A stretch of 64,000 bases of DNA from Burkholderia anthina (GTDB lineage Bacteria > Pseudomonadota > Gammaproteobacteria > Burkholderiales > Burkholderiaceae). The notes under the pieces were generated by a model that did no database searches, was not told the DNA's origin, and worked only from the letters and a program-made list of their open reading frames with translations. A program made the position numbers and the translations under genes. Position 1 is the stretch's first letter; each line of letters opens with the position of its first letter. Below, piece by piece: positions 37,398-48,375 of this stretch. The stretch is from positions 62,001-126,000 of the forward strand of contig NZ_CABVLY010000016.1 of NCBI RefSeq assembly GCF_902498995.1. Reading direction: 5' to 3'.

Positions 37398-38891
37398 ATG
37401 AACGCTTCCGTCGAACTGTCGAGCGCGACGCGCGCGCAGCGCCAGCGCGAAGTCGTGCAGGCGCTGATGGCCGTGCTGCCGACGCATTGCCTGCTGTATC
37501 GCGACGAAGACACCGCGCCGTACGAATGCGACGGCCTGTCCGCCTACCGCCGGCTGCCGCTCGCGGTCGCGCTGCCGGAAACCGAATCGCAGGTGCAGCG
37601 GATCGTGCAGATCTGCCGCCGCATGGAAGTGCCGATCGTGCCGCGCGGCGCGGGCACGAGCCTGTCGGGCGGCGCGCTGCCGATCGCGAACGGCGTCGTG
37701 CTGTCGCTCGCCCGTTTCACGCGCATCGTCGAAGTCGATCCGTACGCGCGCACGGCGACCGTGCAGCCCGGCGTGCGCAACCTCGCGATTTCGGAAGCCT
37801 CCGCACCTTACGGGCTGTACTACGCGCCCGATCCGTCGTCGCAGATCGCCTGCACGATCGGCGGCAACGTCGCGGAAAATTCCGGCGGCGTGCACTGCCT
37901 GAAATACGGGCTGACCGTGCACAACGTGATGCGCGTGCGCGCGGTCACGATCGACGGCGAGATCGTCGAATTCGGCTCGCTCGGGCTCGACATGCCGGGC
38001 CTCGACCTGCTCGCGGTGATGATCGGCAGTGAAGGGATGTTCGCGATCGTCACCGAGGTGACGGTGAAGCTGATCCCGAAACCGCAGACCGCGCAGCTCG
38101 TGATGGCGAGCTTCGACGACGTCGTCAAGGGCGGCGAGGCGGTCGCCGCGATCATCGCGTCGGGCATCATCCCGGCCGGGCTCGAAATGATGGACAAGCC
38201 GGCCACGCAGGCCGTCGAGGCGTTCACGCACGCGGGCTACGACCTCGACGCGAAGGCGATCCTGCTGTGCGAATCGGACGGCACGCCGGAAGAAGTCGCC
38301 GAAGAGATCGTCCGCATGATGGCCGTGCTGCGCGAGCACGGCGCGACGCGCATCCAGGTGTCGCGCAACGAAAGCGAGCGGCTGCGCTTCTGGTCGGGCC
38401 GCAAGAACGCGTTCCCGGCCGCCGGGCGCATTTCGGCCGACTATTACTGCATGGACGGCACCGTGCCGCGCCGCGCGATCGGCCCGCTGCTCGCGCGCAT
38501 CGAACAGCTCGAAACGCGCTACGGGCTGCGCTGCATCAACGTGTTCCATGCCGGCGACGGCAACATGCATCCGCTGATCCTCTACAACGCCAACGATCCG
38601 GACGAGCTGCACCGCGCCGAGCAGTTCGGCGCCGAAATCCTCGAGTGCTGCGTGGAATTCGGCGGCAGCGTGACGGGCGAGCACGGCGTCGGCATCGAGA
38701 AGCTCAATTCGATGTGCGTACAGTTCTCGCCGCAGGAGCGCGACGCGTTCTTCGCGGTCAAGCGCGCCTTCGATCCGGCCGGGCTGCTCAATCCCGACAA
38801 GGGGATCCCGACCCGCGCGCGCTGCGCCGAATATGGCCGGCAGCACGTGCGCGGCGGGCTGCTGCCGCATCCGGACCTGCCGCGCTTCTAA
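37398..38891 (+). CDS. glcD: Glycolate oxidase subunit GlcD
   Basis: GlcD is the FAD subunit of glycolate oxidase, which turns glycolate into glyoxylate with electrons passing to the respiratory chain. The 497-aa product has VPIVPRGAGTSLSGGALPIANGVVLSL, DPSSQIACTIGGNVAENSGGVHCLKYG, NVFHAGDGNMHPLIL and GSVTGEHGVGIEKL. The Cys-rich and EYGRQ tail follows. CAGGAG precedes the start. glcE and glcF follow, giving the full three-subunit enzyme. No glcC-type regulator is in the window. Confidence 0.95.
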   Translation: MNASVELSSATRAQRQREVVQALMAVLPTHCLLYRDEDTAPYECDGLSAYRRLPLAVALPETESQVQRIVQICRRMEVPIVPRGAGTSLSGGALPIANGVVLSLARFTRIVEVDPYARTATVQPGVRNLAISEASAPYGLYYAPDPSSQIACTIGGNVAENSGGVHCLKYGLTVHNVMRVRAVTIDGEIVEFGSLGLDMPGLDLLAVMIGSEGMFAIVTEVTVKLIPKPQTAQLVMASFDDVVKGGEAVAAIIASGIIPAGLEMMDKPATQAVEAFTHAGYDLDAKAILLCESDGTPEEVAEEIVRMMAVLREHGATRIQVSRNESERLRFWSGRKNAFPAAGRISADYYCMDGTVPRRAIGPLLARIEQLETRYGLRCINVFHAGDGNMHPLILYNANDPDELHRAEQFGAEILECCVEFGGSVTGEHGVGIEKLNSMCVQFSPQERDAFFAVKRAFDPAGLLNPDKGIPTRARCAEYGRQHVRGGLLPHPDLPRF

Positions 38892-39133
38892 GCGCCCCGG
38901 AACCTGTCGCGCCGGGCCCCGAGGGGGGCATCCTCCGAGGGGACTGCCTTCGGGGCGGAAAACCTGGGGCGGCCCGGCGGTTTCCCGAGAGCGCCACGCG
39001 GTGCGCGATCCGTGCCGGCGCGCGGGCCGCGACGGATCGCCCTGCCCGCGCCGGCCGTGCGCGCAGCGGCGGCTGCATGCCTTCGTGATACGGAGCTTAG
39101 GGATAGTCGCGATGTGCATTCGCGCCACCCCGG

Positions 39134-39139
39134 TACAAT
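39134..39139 (+). promoter_or_regulatory. -10 box (TACAAT) upstream of glcE
   Basis: TACAAT lies 31 bp before the glcE start in the 279-bp glcD-glcE gap. No good -35 is visible. It could give glcEF its own promoter. The rest of the gap is GC-rich with several short inverted repeats and no ORF I can support. Confidence 0.35.
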
Positions 39140-39170
39140 CGACCGGACAACAACGAGGCAGCAACAGAAC

Positions 39171-40259
39171 ATGGAAGAGGACGACATCGTCGCCGGATGG
39201 GCCGAGCGCATCCGGGCGGCCAGTGCCGACGGCCGGCCGCTGCGGATTCGCGGCGGCGGCACCAAGGACTGGTACGGCCAGGCGCTGGACGGCGAAATAC
39301 TCGACACGCGTGCGTTTCAGGGCATCGTGTCGTACGACCCGGCCGAACTCGTCGTCACGGTCCGCGCGGGCACGCCGCTCGCACAGCTTGAAACCGTCCT
39401 TGCCGAGTGCGGCCAGATGCTGCCGTTCGAGCCGCCGCACTTCGGCCGCGCGGCCACCGTCGGCGGCTGCGTCGCGGCCGGCCTCGCGGGCCCGCGCCGT
39501 GCGACCTGCGGCGCGCCGCGCGATTTCGTGCTCGGCGTCACGCTGATGAACGGGCGCGGCGAACTGCTGCGCTTCGGCGGACAGGTCGTGAAGAACGTCG
39601 CCGGCTACGACGTATCGCGGCTGATGGCCGGCTCGCTCGGCACGCTCGGGCTGATGCTCGACCTGTCGATCAAGGTGCTGCCGGTGCCGGTCGCCGAAGT
39701 CACGCTGAAGTTCGAGATGACCGCGACCGACGCGGTGCGCAAGCTCAACGAATGGGGCGGCCATCCGCTGCCCGTGAGCGCGAGCGGCTGGCGCAACGGC
39801 ACCCTCGTGCTGCGCCTGTCGGGCGCCGAGGCCGCCGTGAAATCCGCGAAGACGCTGCTCGGCGGCGAAGTCGTCGACGCGGTCGAGGCCGAGCGTTTCT
39901 GGGCCGGCCTGCGCGAGCACACCGATCCGTTCTTCAACGGCATTCCGCCCGGCTACGCGCTGTGGCGCCTGTCGCTGCCGTCGATCACCGAACCGATGCA
40001 CCTGCCCGGCACCCAGTTGATGGAATGGGGCGGCGCGCAGCGCTGGTGGATCACCGACGCCGATGCGCAGACGGTACGCATGAGCGCGAAGCAGGCCGGC
40101 GGCCACGCGACGCTGTTCCGCGCCGGCGATTCGTATGACCGTAGCGCGGGCGTGTTCACGCCGCTGCCCGCGCCGCTGATGAAAATCCATCGCGGGCTGA
40201 AAGCCGCGTTCGATCCCGCGCGCATCTTCAACCGCGGCCGGCTCTACCCCGATCTCTAA
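39171..40259 (+). CDS. glcE: Glycolate oxidase FAD-binding subunit GlcE
   Basis: GlcE is the second flavin-fold subunit of glycolate oxidase. The 362-aa product has the short FAD-binding domain: PLRIRGGGTKDWYGQ, the central VTVRAGTPLAQLETVLAECGQ, ATVGGCVAAGLAGPRR and KNVAGYDVSRLMAGSLGTLG. These fit GlcE, which lacks much of the GlcD C-terminal region. The ATG at 39171 follows ACGAGGCA, a modest ribosome site; longer upstream frames are GC artefacts. glcF starts 10 bp after its stop. Confidence 0.95.
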   Translation: MEEDDIVAGWAERIRAASADGRPLRIRGGGTKDWYGQALDGEILDTRAFQGIVSYDPAELVVTVRAGTPLAQLETVLAECGQMLPFEPPHFGRAATVGGCVAAGLAGPRRATCGAPRDFVLGVTLMNGRGELLRFGGQVVKNVAGYDVSRLMAGSLGTLGLMLDLSIKVLPVPVAEVTLKFEMTATDAVRKLNEWGGHPLPVSASGWRNGTLVLRLSGAEAAVKSAKTLLGGEVVDAVEAERFWAGLREHTDPFFNGIPPGYALWRLSLPSITEPMHLPGTQLMEWGGAQRWWITDADAQTVRMSAKQAGGHATLFRAGDSYDRSAGVFTPLPAPLMKIHRGLKAAFDPARIFNRGRLYPDL

Positions 40260-40269
40260 GATCTCCAAG

Positions 40270-41496
40270 ATGCAAACCAACCTCGCCGATTTCATCCGCA
40301 ACACGCCCGACGGCGACGAGGCCGACGCGATCCTGCGCAAGTGCGTGCATTGCGGATTCTGCACCGCGACCTGCCCGACCTACCAGTTGCTCGGCGACGA
40401 ACTCGATGGCCCGCGCGGGCGCATCTACCTGATCAAGCAGATGGTCGAAGGCGCGCCCGTCACGCGCAGCACACAGCAGCACCTCGATCGCTGCCTCACG
40501 TGTCGCAGTTGCGAAACGACCTGCCCGTCGGGCGTCCAGTACGGCCGCCTCGTCGAAATCGGCCGCAAGCACGTCGAGGCGCAGGTCCATCGCCCCGTGC
40601 AGCAGCGGCTCGTGCGCCGCGTGCTCGCGAGCCTCGTGCCGAACGCGGCGCTGTTCTCCCCCGTGATGCGGCTCGGCCAGCACGTGCGGCCGCTGCTGCC
40701 GAAACGGCTGCGCGACAAGGTGCCGCCGCGCGCGCGGCTGCTCGAATGGCCGCAGCGCACGCATCCGCGCAAGATGCTGATGCTCGGCGGCTGCGTGCAG
40801 CCGTCGATGCTGCCGAACATCAACATCGCGACCGCGCGCGTGCTCGATGCGCTCGGCATCGAAACGATCGTCGCGCCCGACGCGGGCTGCTGCGGCGCGA
40901 TCCGCCTGCACCTGAACTATCACGACGAAGCGCTCGCCGACGCGCGCCGCAACATCGACGCGTGGTGGCCGCATGTCGAGCAAGGCGCCGAGGCGATCGT
41001 GATGAACGCATCGGGCTGCGGCGCGACGGTGCTCGAATACGCGCACCTGCTGCGCGACGATCCGGCCTACGCGGAGAAGGCACAGCGCATCGTCGCGCTC
41101 ACGCGCGACATCTCGGACGTGCTGCTCGCGTTCGAGGCCGAGATCGCGACGCTCGCGCGGCGCCGCGCGATCCACACCGTTGCGTACCATCCGCCGTGCA
41201 CACTGCAGCACGGCCAGCAGTCGCGCGGCAAGGTCGAGCGCCTGCTCGAGACGCTCGGCATCGACGTGCGGCTGCCGGCCGACAGCCATCTGTGCTGCGG
41301 CTCCGCGGGCACGTATTCGCTGACCCAGCCGTCGCTGTCGTACCGGCTGCGCAAGCAGAAGCTGCTGAAGCTGCAGGCGCTCGAGCCGCAGATGATCGTG
41401 TCCGGCAACGTCGGCTGCATCGCGCATCTGCAAAGCGGCACGCAAATTCCGGTCGCGCACTGGATCCAGCTCGTCGAGCATCTGCTGTACGGCTAA
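40270..41496 (+). CDS. glcF: Glycolate oxidase iron-sulfur subunit GlcF
   Basis: GlcF carries electrons from the GlcDE flavins. The 408-aa product has two 4Fe-4S motifs, CVHCGFCTATCP at about residues 25-36 and CLTCRSCETTCPSG at about residues 75-88. Two CCG domains follow (MLMLGGCVQPSML, DAGCCGAIRLHL, and later AYHPPCTLQHGQ with HLCCGSAGTYSL). It completes glcDEF. Confidence 0.96.
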   Translation: MQTNLADFIRNTPDGDEADAILRKCVHCGFCTATCPTYQLLGDELDGPRGRIYLIKQMVEGAPVTRSTQQHLDRCLTCRSCETTCPSGVQYGRLVEIGRKHVEAQVHRPVQQRLVRRVLASLVPNAALFSPVMRLGQHVRPLLPKRLRDKVPPRARLLEWPQRTHPRKMLMLGGCVQPSMLPNINIATARVLDALGIETIVAPDAGCCGAIRLHLNYHDEALADARRNIDAWWPHVEQGAEAIVMNASGCGATVLEYAHLLRDDPAYAEKAQRIVALTRDISDVLLAFEAEIATLARRRAIHTVAYHPPCTLQHGQQSRGKVERLLETLGIDVRLPADSHLCCGSAGTYSLTQPSLSYRLRKQKLLKLQALEPQMIVSGNVGCIAHLQSGTQIPVAHWIQLVEHLLYG

Positions 41497-41530
41497 CGCG
41501 GACGGCCGGCCCCGCGCGGCGCCCCGTCCG

Positions 41531-41536
41531 TATAAT
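41531..41536 (+). promoter_or_regulatory. -10 box (TATAAT) upstream of yggS
   Basis: A perfect TATAAT stands 63 bp before the yggS start, in the gap after glcF. No -35 match is found at normal spacing. Confidence 0.45.
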
Positions 41537-41599
41537 GACCGGATCGATGCGGTGCGTGCCGTGCCGCATTCGCTTCCTGTGCCTGCTTCCGTGTCCGTC

Positions 41600-42298
41600 A
41601 TGTCCGATTTCGCCGCCCGTCTCGCATCCGTTCATCGTCGCATCGCCGACGCCGCCCGCGCGGCCGGCCGCGATCCCGCCACCGTCTCGCTGCTCGCCGT
41701 ATCGAAGACGTTTCCCGCCGACGACGTGCGCGCCGCGCATGCGGCCGGACAACGCGCGTTCGGCGAGAACTACGTGCAGGAATCGATCGACAAGATCGAC
41801 GCGCTCGCCGACCTGCGCGCCGCGCTCGAATGGCATTTCATCGGGCCGCTGCAATCGAACAAGACGCGCCCCGTGGCCGAGCGCTTCGACTGGGTGCATT
41901 CGGTCGACCGGCTGAAGATCGCGCAGCGCCTCGCCGAACAGCGCCCCGCTCACCTGCCGCCGCTGAACGTGTGCGTGCAGGTGAACATCAGCGGCGAGGC
42001 GTCGAAGAGCGGCGTCGCGCCGGCCGAGGTCGCCGACGTCGCGCGCGCGGTCGCCGCGCTGCCAGCCTTGCGTCTGCGCGGCCTGATGGCGATTCCCGAA
42101 CCGGCGGGCGACACCGACGCGCAACGTGCACCGCATCGCGCGCTGCGCGCGCTGTTCGACACGCTGCGCGCCGACGGGCTGCCGCTCGACACGTTGTCGA
42201 TGGGCATGTCCGCCGATCTCGAAGCGGCGGTGCTCGAAGGCGCGACGATCGTGCGCGTCGGCACCGCGATCTTCGGCGCGCGCGACTATTCGCACTGA
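41600..42298 (+). CDS. yggS: YggS family PLP-binding protein (PLP homeostasis)
   Basis: A 232-aa single-domain PLP barrel protein without known catalysis, which controls vitamin B6 and amino-acid pools. The PLP lysine is in [52 protein letters not shown] and [28 protein letters not shown] are all family signatures. I chose ATG at 41600; a GTG at 41552 would add 16 residues. It precedes proC, the usual neighbour, by 44 bp. Confidence 0.95.
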   Translation: MSDFAARLASVHRRIADAARAAGRDPATVSLLAVSKTFPADDVRAAHAAGQRAFGENYVQESIDKIDALADLRAALEWHFIGPLQSNKTRPVAERFDWVHSVDRLKIAQRLAEQRPAHLPPLNVCVQVNISGEASKSGVAPAEVADVARAVAALPALRLRGLMAIPEPAGDTDAQRAPHRALRALFDTLRADGLPLDTLSMGMSADLEAAVLEGATIVRVGTAIFGARDYSH

Positions 42299-42342
42299 AC
42301 CCCTCGCTCTTTCCCGTTCACCTACTCGCTCAATTCGACATC

Positions 42343-43155
42343 ATGAAAATCGCATTCATCGGCGGCGGCAACATGGCCACGGCCCTGATCGGCGGCCTGA
42401 TCAAACGCGGTGTCGCCGCCGACGGCCTGTATGCCATCGACGTCAACGAAGACGTCCGCGCGCGCGCCGCGCAGCAATTCGGCATCCGCACCGGCGCGGC
42501 CATCGACGCGACGCTCGCGGAATACGACGCGATCGTGCTCGCGGTGAAGCCGCAGGTGCTGAAGGACGTCGCGCAGGCCCTCGCGCCGCATCTGAAGTCG
42601 CAACTCGTGATCAGCATCGCAGCCGGCATCCGCGCCACCGATCTCGCCCGCTGGCTCGGCGACTACGCCCGCGTCGTGCGCACGATGCCGAACACGCCCG
42701 CGCTGGTCGGCATGGGCGTGACGGGTCTTGCCGCGCTGCCGGGCGTCGACGCGGCCGGTCGCGAACTCGCATCGAACGTGCTCGGCGCGGTCGGCGAGAT
42801 CGTATGGTTCGACGACGAAGCGCAACTCGACGCGGTCACGGCGATCTCGGGCAGCGGCCCGGCCTACGTGTTCTATTTCATCGAAGCGCTGCAGGAAGCC
42901 GCGCGCCGCCTCGGCATGAACGACGAACAGGGCCGCGCGCTCGCGGTCGCGACGTTCACGGGCGCCGCGCAACTCGCCGCGCAATCGGGCGAACCGGCGA
43001 GCGTGCTGCGCGAACGCGTGACGTCGAAGGGCGGCACGACGGCCGCCGCGCTCGCATCGTTCGATGCGCAGGGCGTGAAGGAAGCGATCGTGCGCGGCGC
43101 GCTCGCGGCCGAAGCGCGCGCGAAGGAAATGGGCGACGAACTCGGTCGCGCATAA
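42343..43155 (+). CDS. proC: Pyrroline-5-carboxylate reductase
   Basis: ProC reduces pyrroline-5-carboxylate to proline with NAD(P)H. The 270-aa product begins MKIAFIGGGNMATALIGGL, the Rossmann dinucleotide site. VRTMPNTPALVGMGVTGL and the signature ITAISGSGPAYVFYFIEAL followed by VTSKGGTTAAAL are clear. The longer open frame upstream is read-through of yggS. A strong terminator follows. Confidence 0.97.
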   Translation: MKIAFIGGGNMATALIGGLIKRGVAADGLYAIDVNEDVRARAAQQFGIRTGAAIDATLAEYDAIVLAVKPQVLKDVAQALAPHLKSQLVISIAAGIRATDLARWLGDYARVVRTMPNTPALVGMGVTGLAALPGVDAAGRELASNVLGAVGEIVWFDDEAQLDAVTAISGSGPAYVFYFIEALQEAARRLGMNDEQGRALAVATFTGAAQLAAQSGEPASVLRERVTSKGGTTAAALASFDAQGVKEAIVRGALAAEARAKEMGDELGRA

Positions 43156-43190
43156 GCGTCACGACGTCCGCCGGGCTCGCCCGGCAGCGC

Positions 43191-43225
43191 CAACAAAAAA
43201 GCAGCCCAGGGCTGCTTTTTTGTTG
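43191..43225. terminator. Bidirectional terminator between proC and ubiA
   Basis: A perfect 16-bp stem (CAACAAAAAAGCAGCC) with a 3-nt loop. A and T tracts are built into the arms, so it works for both convergent genes. Confidence 0.9.
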
Positions 43226-43253
43226 ACTGCACGCGCCGCGGCGCGGGGCCGCA

Positions 43254-44126
43254 TCAGTTGCCGGCGATGCCCGCGAGCAGGTAATGCGCGGCGATTCCCG
43301 CGAACAGCACGCCGCCGAGCCAGTTGTTGTGCCGGAACGCCGCGAAGCACGGCATCCGCTCGCGGTCCTTGATCAGCGTGTAGTGATACAGCGCGCAGCC
43401 GGCCGCCGCGGCCCAGCCGGCCCAGTATGCGAGCCCGAAGCCGAGCGTCACGCCGATCCACACGTAGATGCCGAGCGTCACCGCATAGCAGGCCATCACG
43501 GCCGCGACGTCGAAGCGGCCGAACGTCAGCGCGGACGTGCGAATGCCGATCTTGATGTCGTCGTCGCGATCGACCATCGCGTATTCGGTGTCGTATGCGA
43601 CCGACCAGAAAATGTTCGCGATCAGCATCACCCACGCCAGCATGGGTACCGTGTCCTGCACGGCCGCGAACGCCATCGGGATGCCGAAGCCGAACGCGAT
43701 GCCGAGATACGCCTGGGGAATCGCGAAGAAGCGCTTCATGAACGGATACGAGCCGGCGACGAACAGCGCGACCACCGACAGCTCTTTCGTCAGCGTATTG
43801 AGCGGCAGGATCAGCAGGAACGCGAGGAACGACAGCAGCACCGCGATCGCGACGGCTTCCCATGCGCGAATCTTGCCCGACGTCAGCGGCCGGTCGGCCG
43901 TGCGCTTCACGTGGCGGTCGAAATCGCGGTCGGCGTAGTCGTTCATCGCGCAGCCGGCCGAGCGCATCAGCAGCGTGCCGAGCGCGAAGATCACGAGCAG
44001 CGGCCAGCGCGGATGGCCGTCCGATGCGATCCACAGTGCGTTGAGCGTCGGCCACAGCAGCAGCAGGCTGCCGATCGGCTTGTCCATCCGGACGAGCCGC
44101 AGGTACAGGGGAAAGCGGGCAAGCAT
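43254..44126 (-). CDS. ubiA: 4-hydroxybenzoate octaprenyltransferase UbiA
   Basis: UbiA attaches the polyprenyl chain to 4-hydroxybenzoate in ubiquinone synthesis, in the inner membrane. The 290-aa product is strongly hydrophobic with about eight membrane helices. Both aspartate-rich motifs are visible: [20 protein letters not shown] and [17 protein letters not shown] chose [19 protein letters not shown]; an ATG 30 bp earlier would add ten residues. Confidence 0.96.
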   Translation of the reverse strand: MLARFPLYLRLVRMDKPIGSLLLLWPTLNALWIASDGHPRWPLLVIFALGTLLMRSAGCAMNDYADRDFDRHVKRTADRPLTSGKIRAWEAVAIAVLLSFLAFLLILPLNTLTKELSVVALFVAGSYPFMKRFFAIPQAYLGIAFGFGIPMAFAAVQDTVPMLAWVMLIANIFWSVAYDTEYAMVDRDDDIKIGIRTSALTFGRFDVAAVMACYAVTLGIYVWIGVTLGFGLAYWAGWAAAAGCALYHYTLIKDRERMPCFAAFRHNNWLGGVLFAGIAAHYLLAGIAGN

Positions 44127-44300
44127 GGCGAAGCACCGGGAAGAGAATCCCGGCATTTTAGAGCCGAGCGGTGGTTCCCGTCATGTCGACACGGCTCGCG
44201 CCCGGTTGCCGCCGGGCCCGCATGCGCCGCCGGCGGCCTGATGAGGCCCCTTGAAGCCGCCGCGCGCGAGGCCGTCCGCGGTACGGGCCGATCGCCGCGC

Positions 44301-44465
44301 TCAGCGGCCGGCCAGCGACGCAATCGCATGCAGCGCCTGCGCGACCAGCTCCGCGGCGCCGCCGATGACGATCGCGAAACCGACGATGCGCCGCGCCAGC
44401 TCGCCCGGCGATCGCAGGATGGGCGCCGCGGCCGCGGCACGCATGTTCAGCATCATTTGCGTCAT
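44301..44465 (-). CDS. Small hypothetical protein, 54 aa, downstream of katG
   Basis: The ATG follows GAAGGAG at a good distance, which supports translation. The product starts MTQMMLNMRAAAAA. Its second half has a hydrophobic or amphipathic helix (RRIVGFAIVIGGAAELVAQA) that could touch the membrane. I know no family for it. It sits right after the katG terminator, so its transcription needs read-through or its own promoter. It lies between katG and ubiA, where some Burkholderia carry dps. Confidence 0.6.
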   Translation of the reverse strand: MTQMMLNMRAAAAAPILRSPGELARRIVGFAIVIGGAAELVAQALHAIASLAGR

Positions 44466-44494
44466 GGTCGTCACTCCTTCAAGAAACAGCGGAA

Positions 44495-44526
44495 GAAAAA
44501 ACGGCCGGTCGTGCGACCGGCCGTTT
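44495..44526 (-). terminator. Intrinsic terminator of katG
   Basis: On the - strand a 12-bp stem AAACGGCCGGTC with a tetraloop is followed by six Ts. It starts 38 bp after the katG stop. Confidence 0.9.
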
Positions 44527-44563
44527 CACGTTACAACGTGACTGCACTACCGCATCGCGACAT

Positions 44564-46846
<2,283 letters not shown>

Positions 46847-46897
46847 CTACGGGGTGTCAGGCGCGGCCTTCGGTGCGGGTTTCGTGACTTCGGACAT
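46847..46897 (-). CDS. Very short ORF (16 aa) in the katG leader
   Basis: ATG to TAG, MSEVTKPAPKAAPDTP, preceded by AGGGAGCC. It is Pro/Lys/Ala-rich with no hydrophobic part. It lies 97 bp before katG on the same strand. It could be a translated leader or a remnant. Confidence 0.35.
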   Translation of the reverse strand: MSEVTKPAPKAAPDTP

Positions 46898-46963
46898 GCA
46901 AGGCTCCCTCATGGCTGGACAGCGGATGAATCGGGGGAACACGGGACCGGCGTGCGGCGGCAC

Positions 46964-47101
46964 TCATCCGCCGTACACACGATCCGCCAGATACGCGAAC
47001 GCAATCGGGCGCAGGCTGCGGGCCGCGGCCCTGGCTCGATTTACGACCTCGTCGCGCGACGGGATGTTCCGTTGCGCGTGCTGCAATACCGACCGCATCA
47101 T
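46964..47101 (-). CDS. Small hypothetical protein, 45 aa, between oxyR and katG
   Basis: The ATG is preceded by AAAGGAGGATGTC, the strongest ribosome site seen in this region. The product is basic (MMRSVLQHAQRNIPSRDEVV, then a run of Arg/Ala and IAFAYLADRVYGG) with no signal peptide. It lies downstream of the predicted katG promoter and would be the first ORF on that message. I do not recognise a family. Confidence 0.6.
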   Translation of the reverse strand: MMRSVLQHAQRNIPSRDEVVNRARAAARSLRPIAFAYLADRVYGG

Positions 47102-47134
47102 GACATCCTCCTTTGACGCTTGCATTCAGCGTGC

Positions 47135-47162
47135 GGATCGGCCGTCGCTGCGACGCCGATCC
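47135..47162 (-). other. Stem-loop in the leader between the katG promoter and the 45-aa ORF
   Basis: GGATCGGC pairs with GCCGATCC, with an inner GTCG-CTG-CGAC stem and one bulged base. There is no T tract, so it is probably not a terminator. It would lie at the 5' end of the katG message. Confidence 0.45.
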
Positions 47163-47171
47163 ATGTAGAAG

Positions 47172-47226
47172 ATTCTATGTGCATCTATCAAATATTTGAA
47201 TTTAATTAGTTTTATCTATTCGATAG
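47172..47226 (-). promoter_or_regulatory. katG promoter with likely OxyR-binding region
   Basis: On the - strand, TTCAAA (47200-47195), a 17-bp spacer and TAGAAT (47177-47172) form a promoter in an AT-rich island. Just upstream lie the dyad CTAT-CGA-ATAG and further ATAG-like boxes. The fit to the four-box OxyR pattern (ATAG-N7-CTAT repeated) is only partial. Confidence 0.5.
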
Positions 47227-47257
47227 GGAAAAATAAACGGGGTCGCAAGACCCCGTT
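47222..47257 (-). terminator. Intrinsic terminator of oxyR
   Basis: AACGGGGTC and its complement form a 9-bp stem with a 4-nt loop, followed on the - strand by TTTATTTTTC. It lies 32 bp after the oxyR stop, so katG needs its own promoter. Confidence 0.8.
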
Positions 47258-47289
47258 CATCGTCCGGCACCGGTATGCGTCATGCCCGG

Positions 47290-48249
47290 TCAGTTCATCG
47301 TCGCCGGCATGTCGAGCTTCGCGACGCCCGGCAGATCGCACGCGGCGATCGCCTCGCTGATCGCGTCGATCGCCGGCATCCGCGTGAAGCTCTTGCGCCA
47401 CACCAGCACGACCCGGCGATCGGGCACCGGTTCGTTGAACGGCACGTACGACAGCAGTTCGGCATCGGGGCCGTTCGCGCGCGGGCCGATCTCGGCGACC
47501 GACATGCGCGGCAGCACCGTGATGCCGACGCCGCTCGCAACCATATGGCGAATCGTCTCGAGCGACGAGCCTTCGAAGGTCTTCTGGATGCCGTCGGCCG
47601 TCTGCGAGAAACGCATCAGCTCCGGGCACACGCCGAGCACGTGATCGCGGAAGCAGTGGCCGTTGCCGAGCAGCAGCATGGTTTCCTGCTTCAGATCCTC
47701 GGCGTCGATCTCTTCGCGCTTCTCCCACGGGTGTCCCGCCGGCAGCGCGACGACGAACGGCTCGTCGTACAGCGGCCGCACCATCAGGCCGGTTTCGGGG
47801 AACGGCAGCGCCATGATCGCGGCGTCGATCTCGCCCTGCTTCAGCAGTTCGAGCAGCTTCAGCGTGTAGTTCTCCTGCAGCATCAGCGGCATCTGCGGCA
47901 CGCGCTGGATCATCTGCTTGACGAGCGTCGGCAGCAGGTACGGCCCGATCGTATAGATCACGCCGAGACGGAACGGGCCGACGAGCGGGTCCTTGCCCTG
48001 CTTCGCGATCTCCTTGATCGCGAAGGTCTGCTCGAGCACGCGCTGCGCCTGGGTGACGATCTGGTCGCCGATCGGCGTCACGCTCACCTCGCTCGCGCCG
48101 CGCTCGAAAATCTGCACGTTGAGCTCGTCTTCCAGCTTCTTGATCGCCACCGACAGCGTCGGCTGGCTCACGAAGCATGCTTCGGCCGCGCGGCCGAAAT
48201 GCCGCTCGCGCGCGACCGCGACGATGTATTTCAATTCAGTCAGCGTCAT
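47290..48249 (-). CDS. oxyR: Hydrogen peroxide-inducible activator OxyR
   Basis: OxyR is a LysR-type regulator turned on by a disulfide between two cysteines. The 319-aa product has the N-terminal helix-turn-helix (TLTELKYIVAVARERHFGRAA, CFVSQPTLSVAIKKLE). In the sensor domain GNGHCFRDHVLGVC gives the Cys pair eight residues apart, as in E. coli OxyR C199 and C208. It is upstream of katG on the same strand and is the likely regulator of that promoter. Confidence 0.96.
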   Translation of the reverse strand: MTLTELKYIVAVARERHFGRAAEACFVSQPTLSVAIKKLEDELNVQIFERGASEVSVTPIGDQIVTQAQRVLEQTFAIKEIAKQGKDPLVGPFRLGVIYTIGPYLLPTLVKQMIQRVPQMPLMLQENYTLKLLELLKQGEIDAAIMALPFPETGLMVRPLYDEPFVVALPAGHPWEKREEIDAEDLKQETMLLLGNGHCFRDHVLGVCPELMRFSQTADGIQKTFEGSSLETIRHMVASGVGITVLPRMSVAEIGPRANGPDAELLSYVPFNEPVPDRRVVLVWRKSFTRMPAIDAISEAIAACDLPGVAKLDMPATMN

Positions 48250-48375
48250 TGTGGGTCAATCAGGGATATACAGGCGATAGGTTTAATTTATACACCGACT
48301 GACACCGGTTCGCCAAGTTTCTCTGCATCGGGATACGCTCGCCGACGGTTCGGAATCCGGCCCTGAATGGGCGGA

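Noticed and set aside
38892..39060. Small gene in the GC-rich glcD-glcE gap
   Set aside because: The open frames there lack ribosome sites and have no recognisable content. The sequence is mostly short GC inverted repeats.
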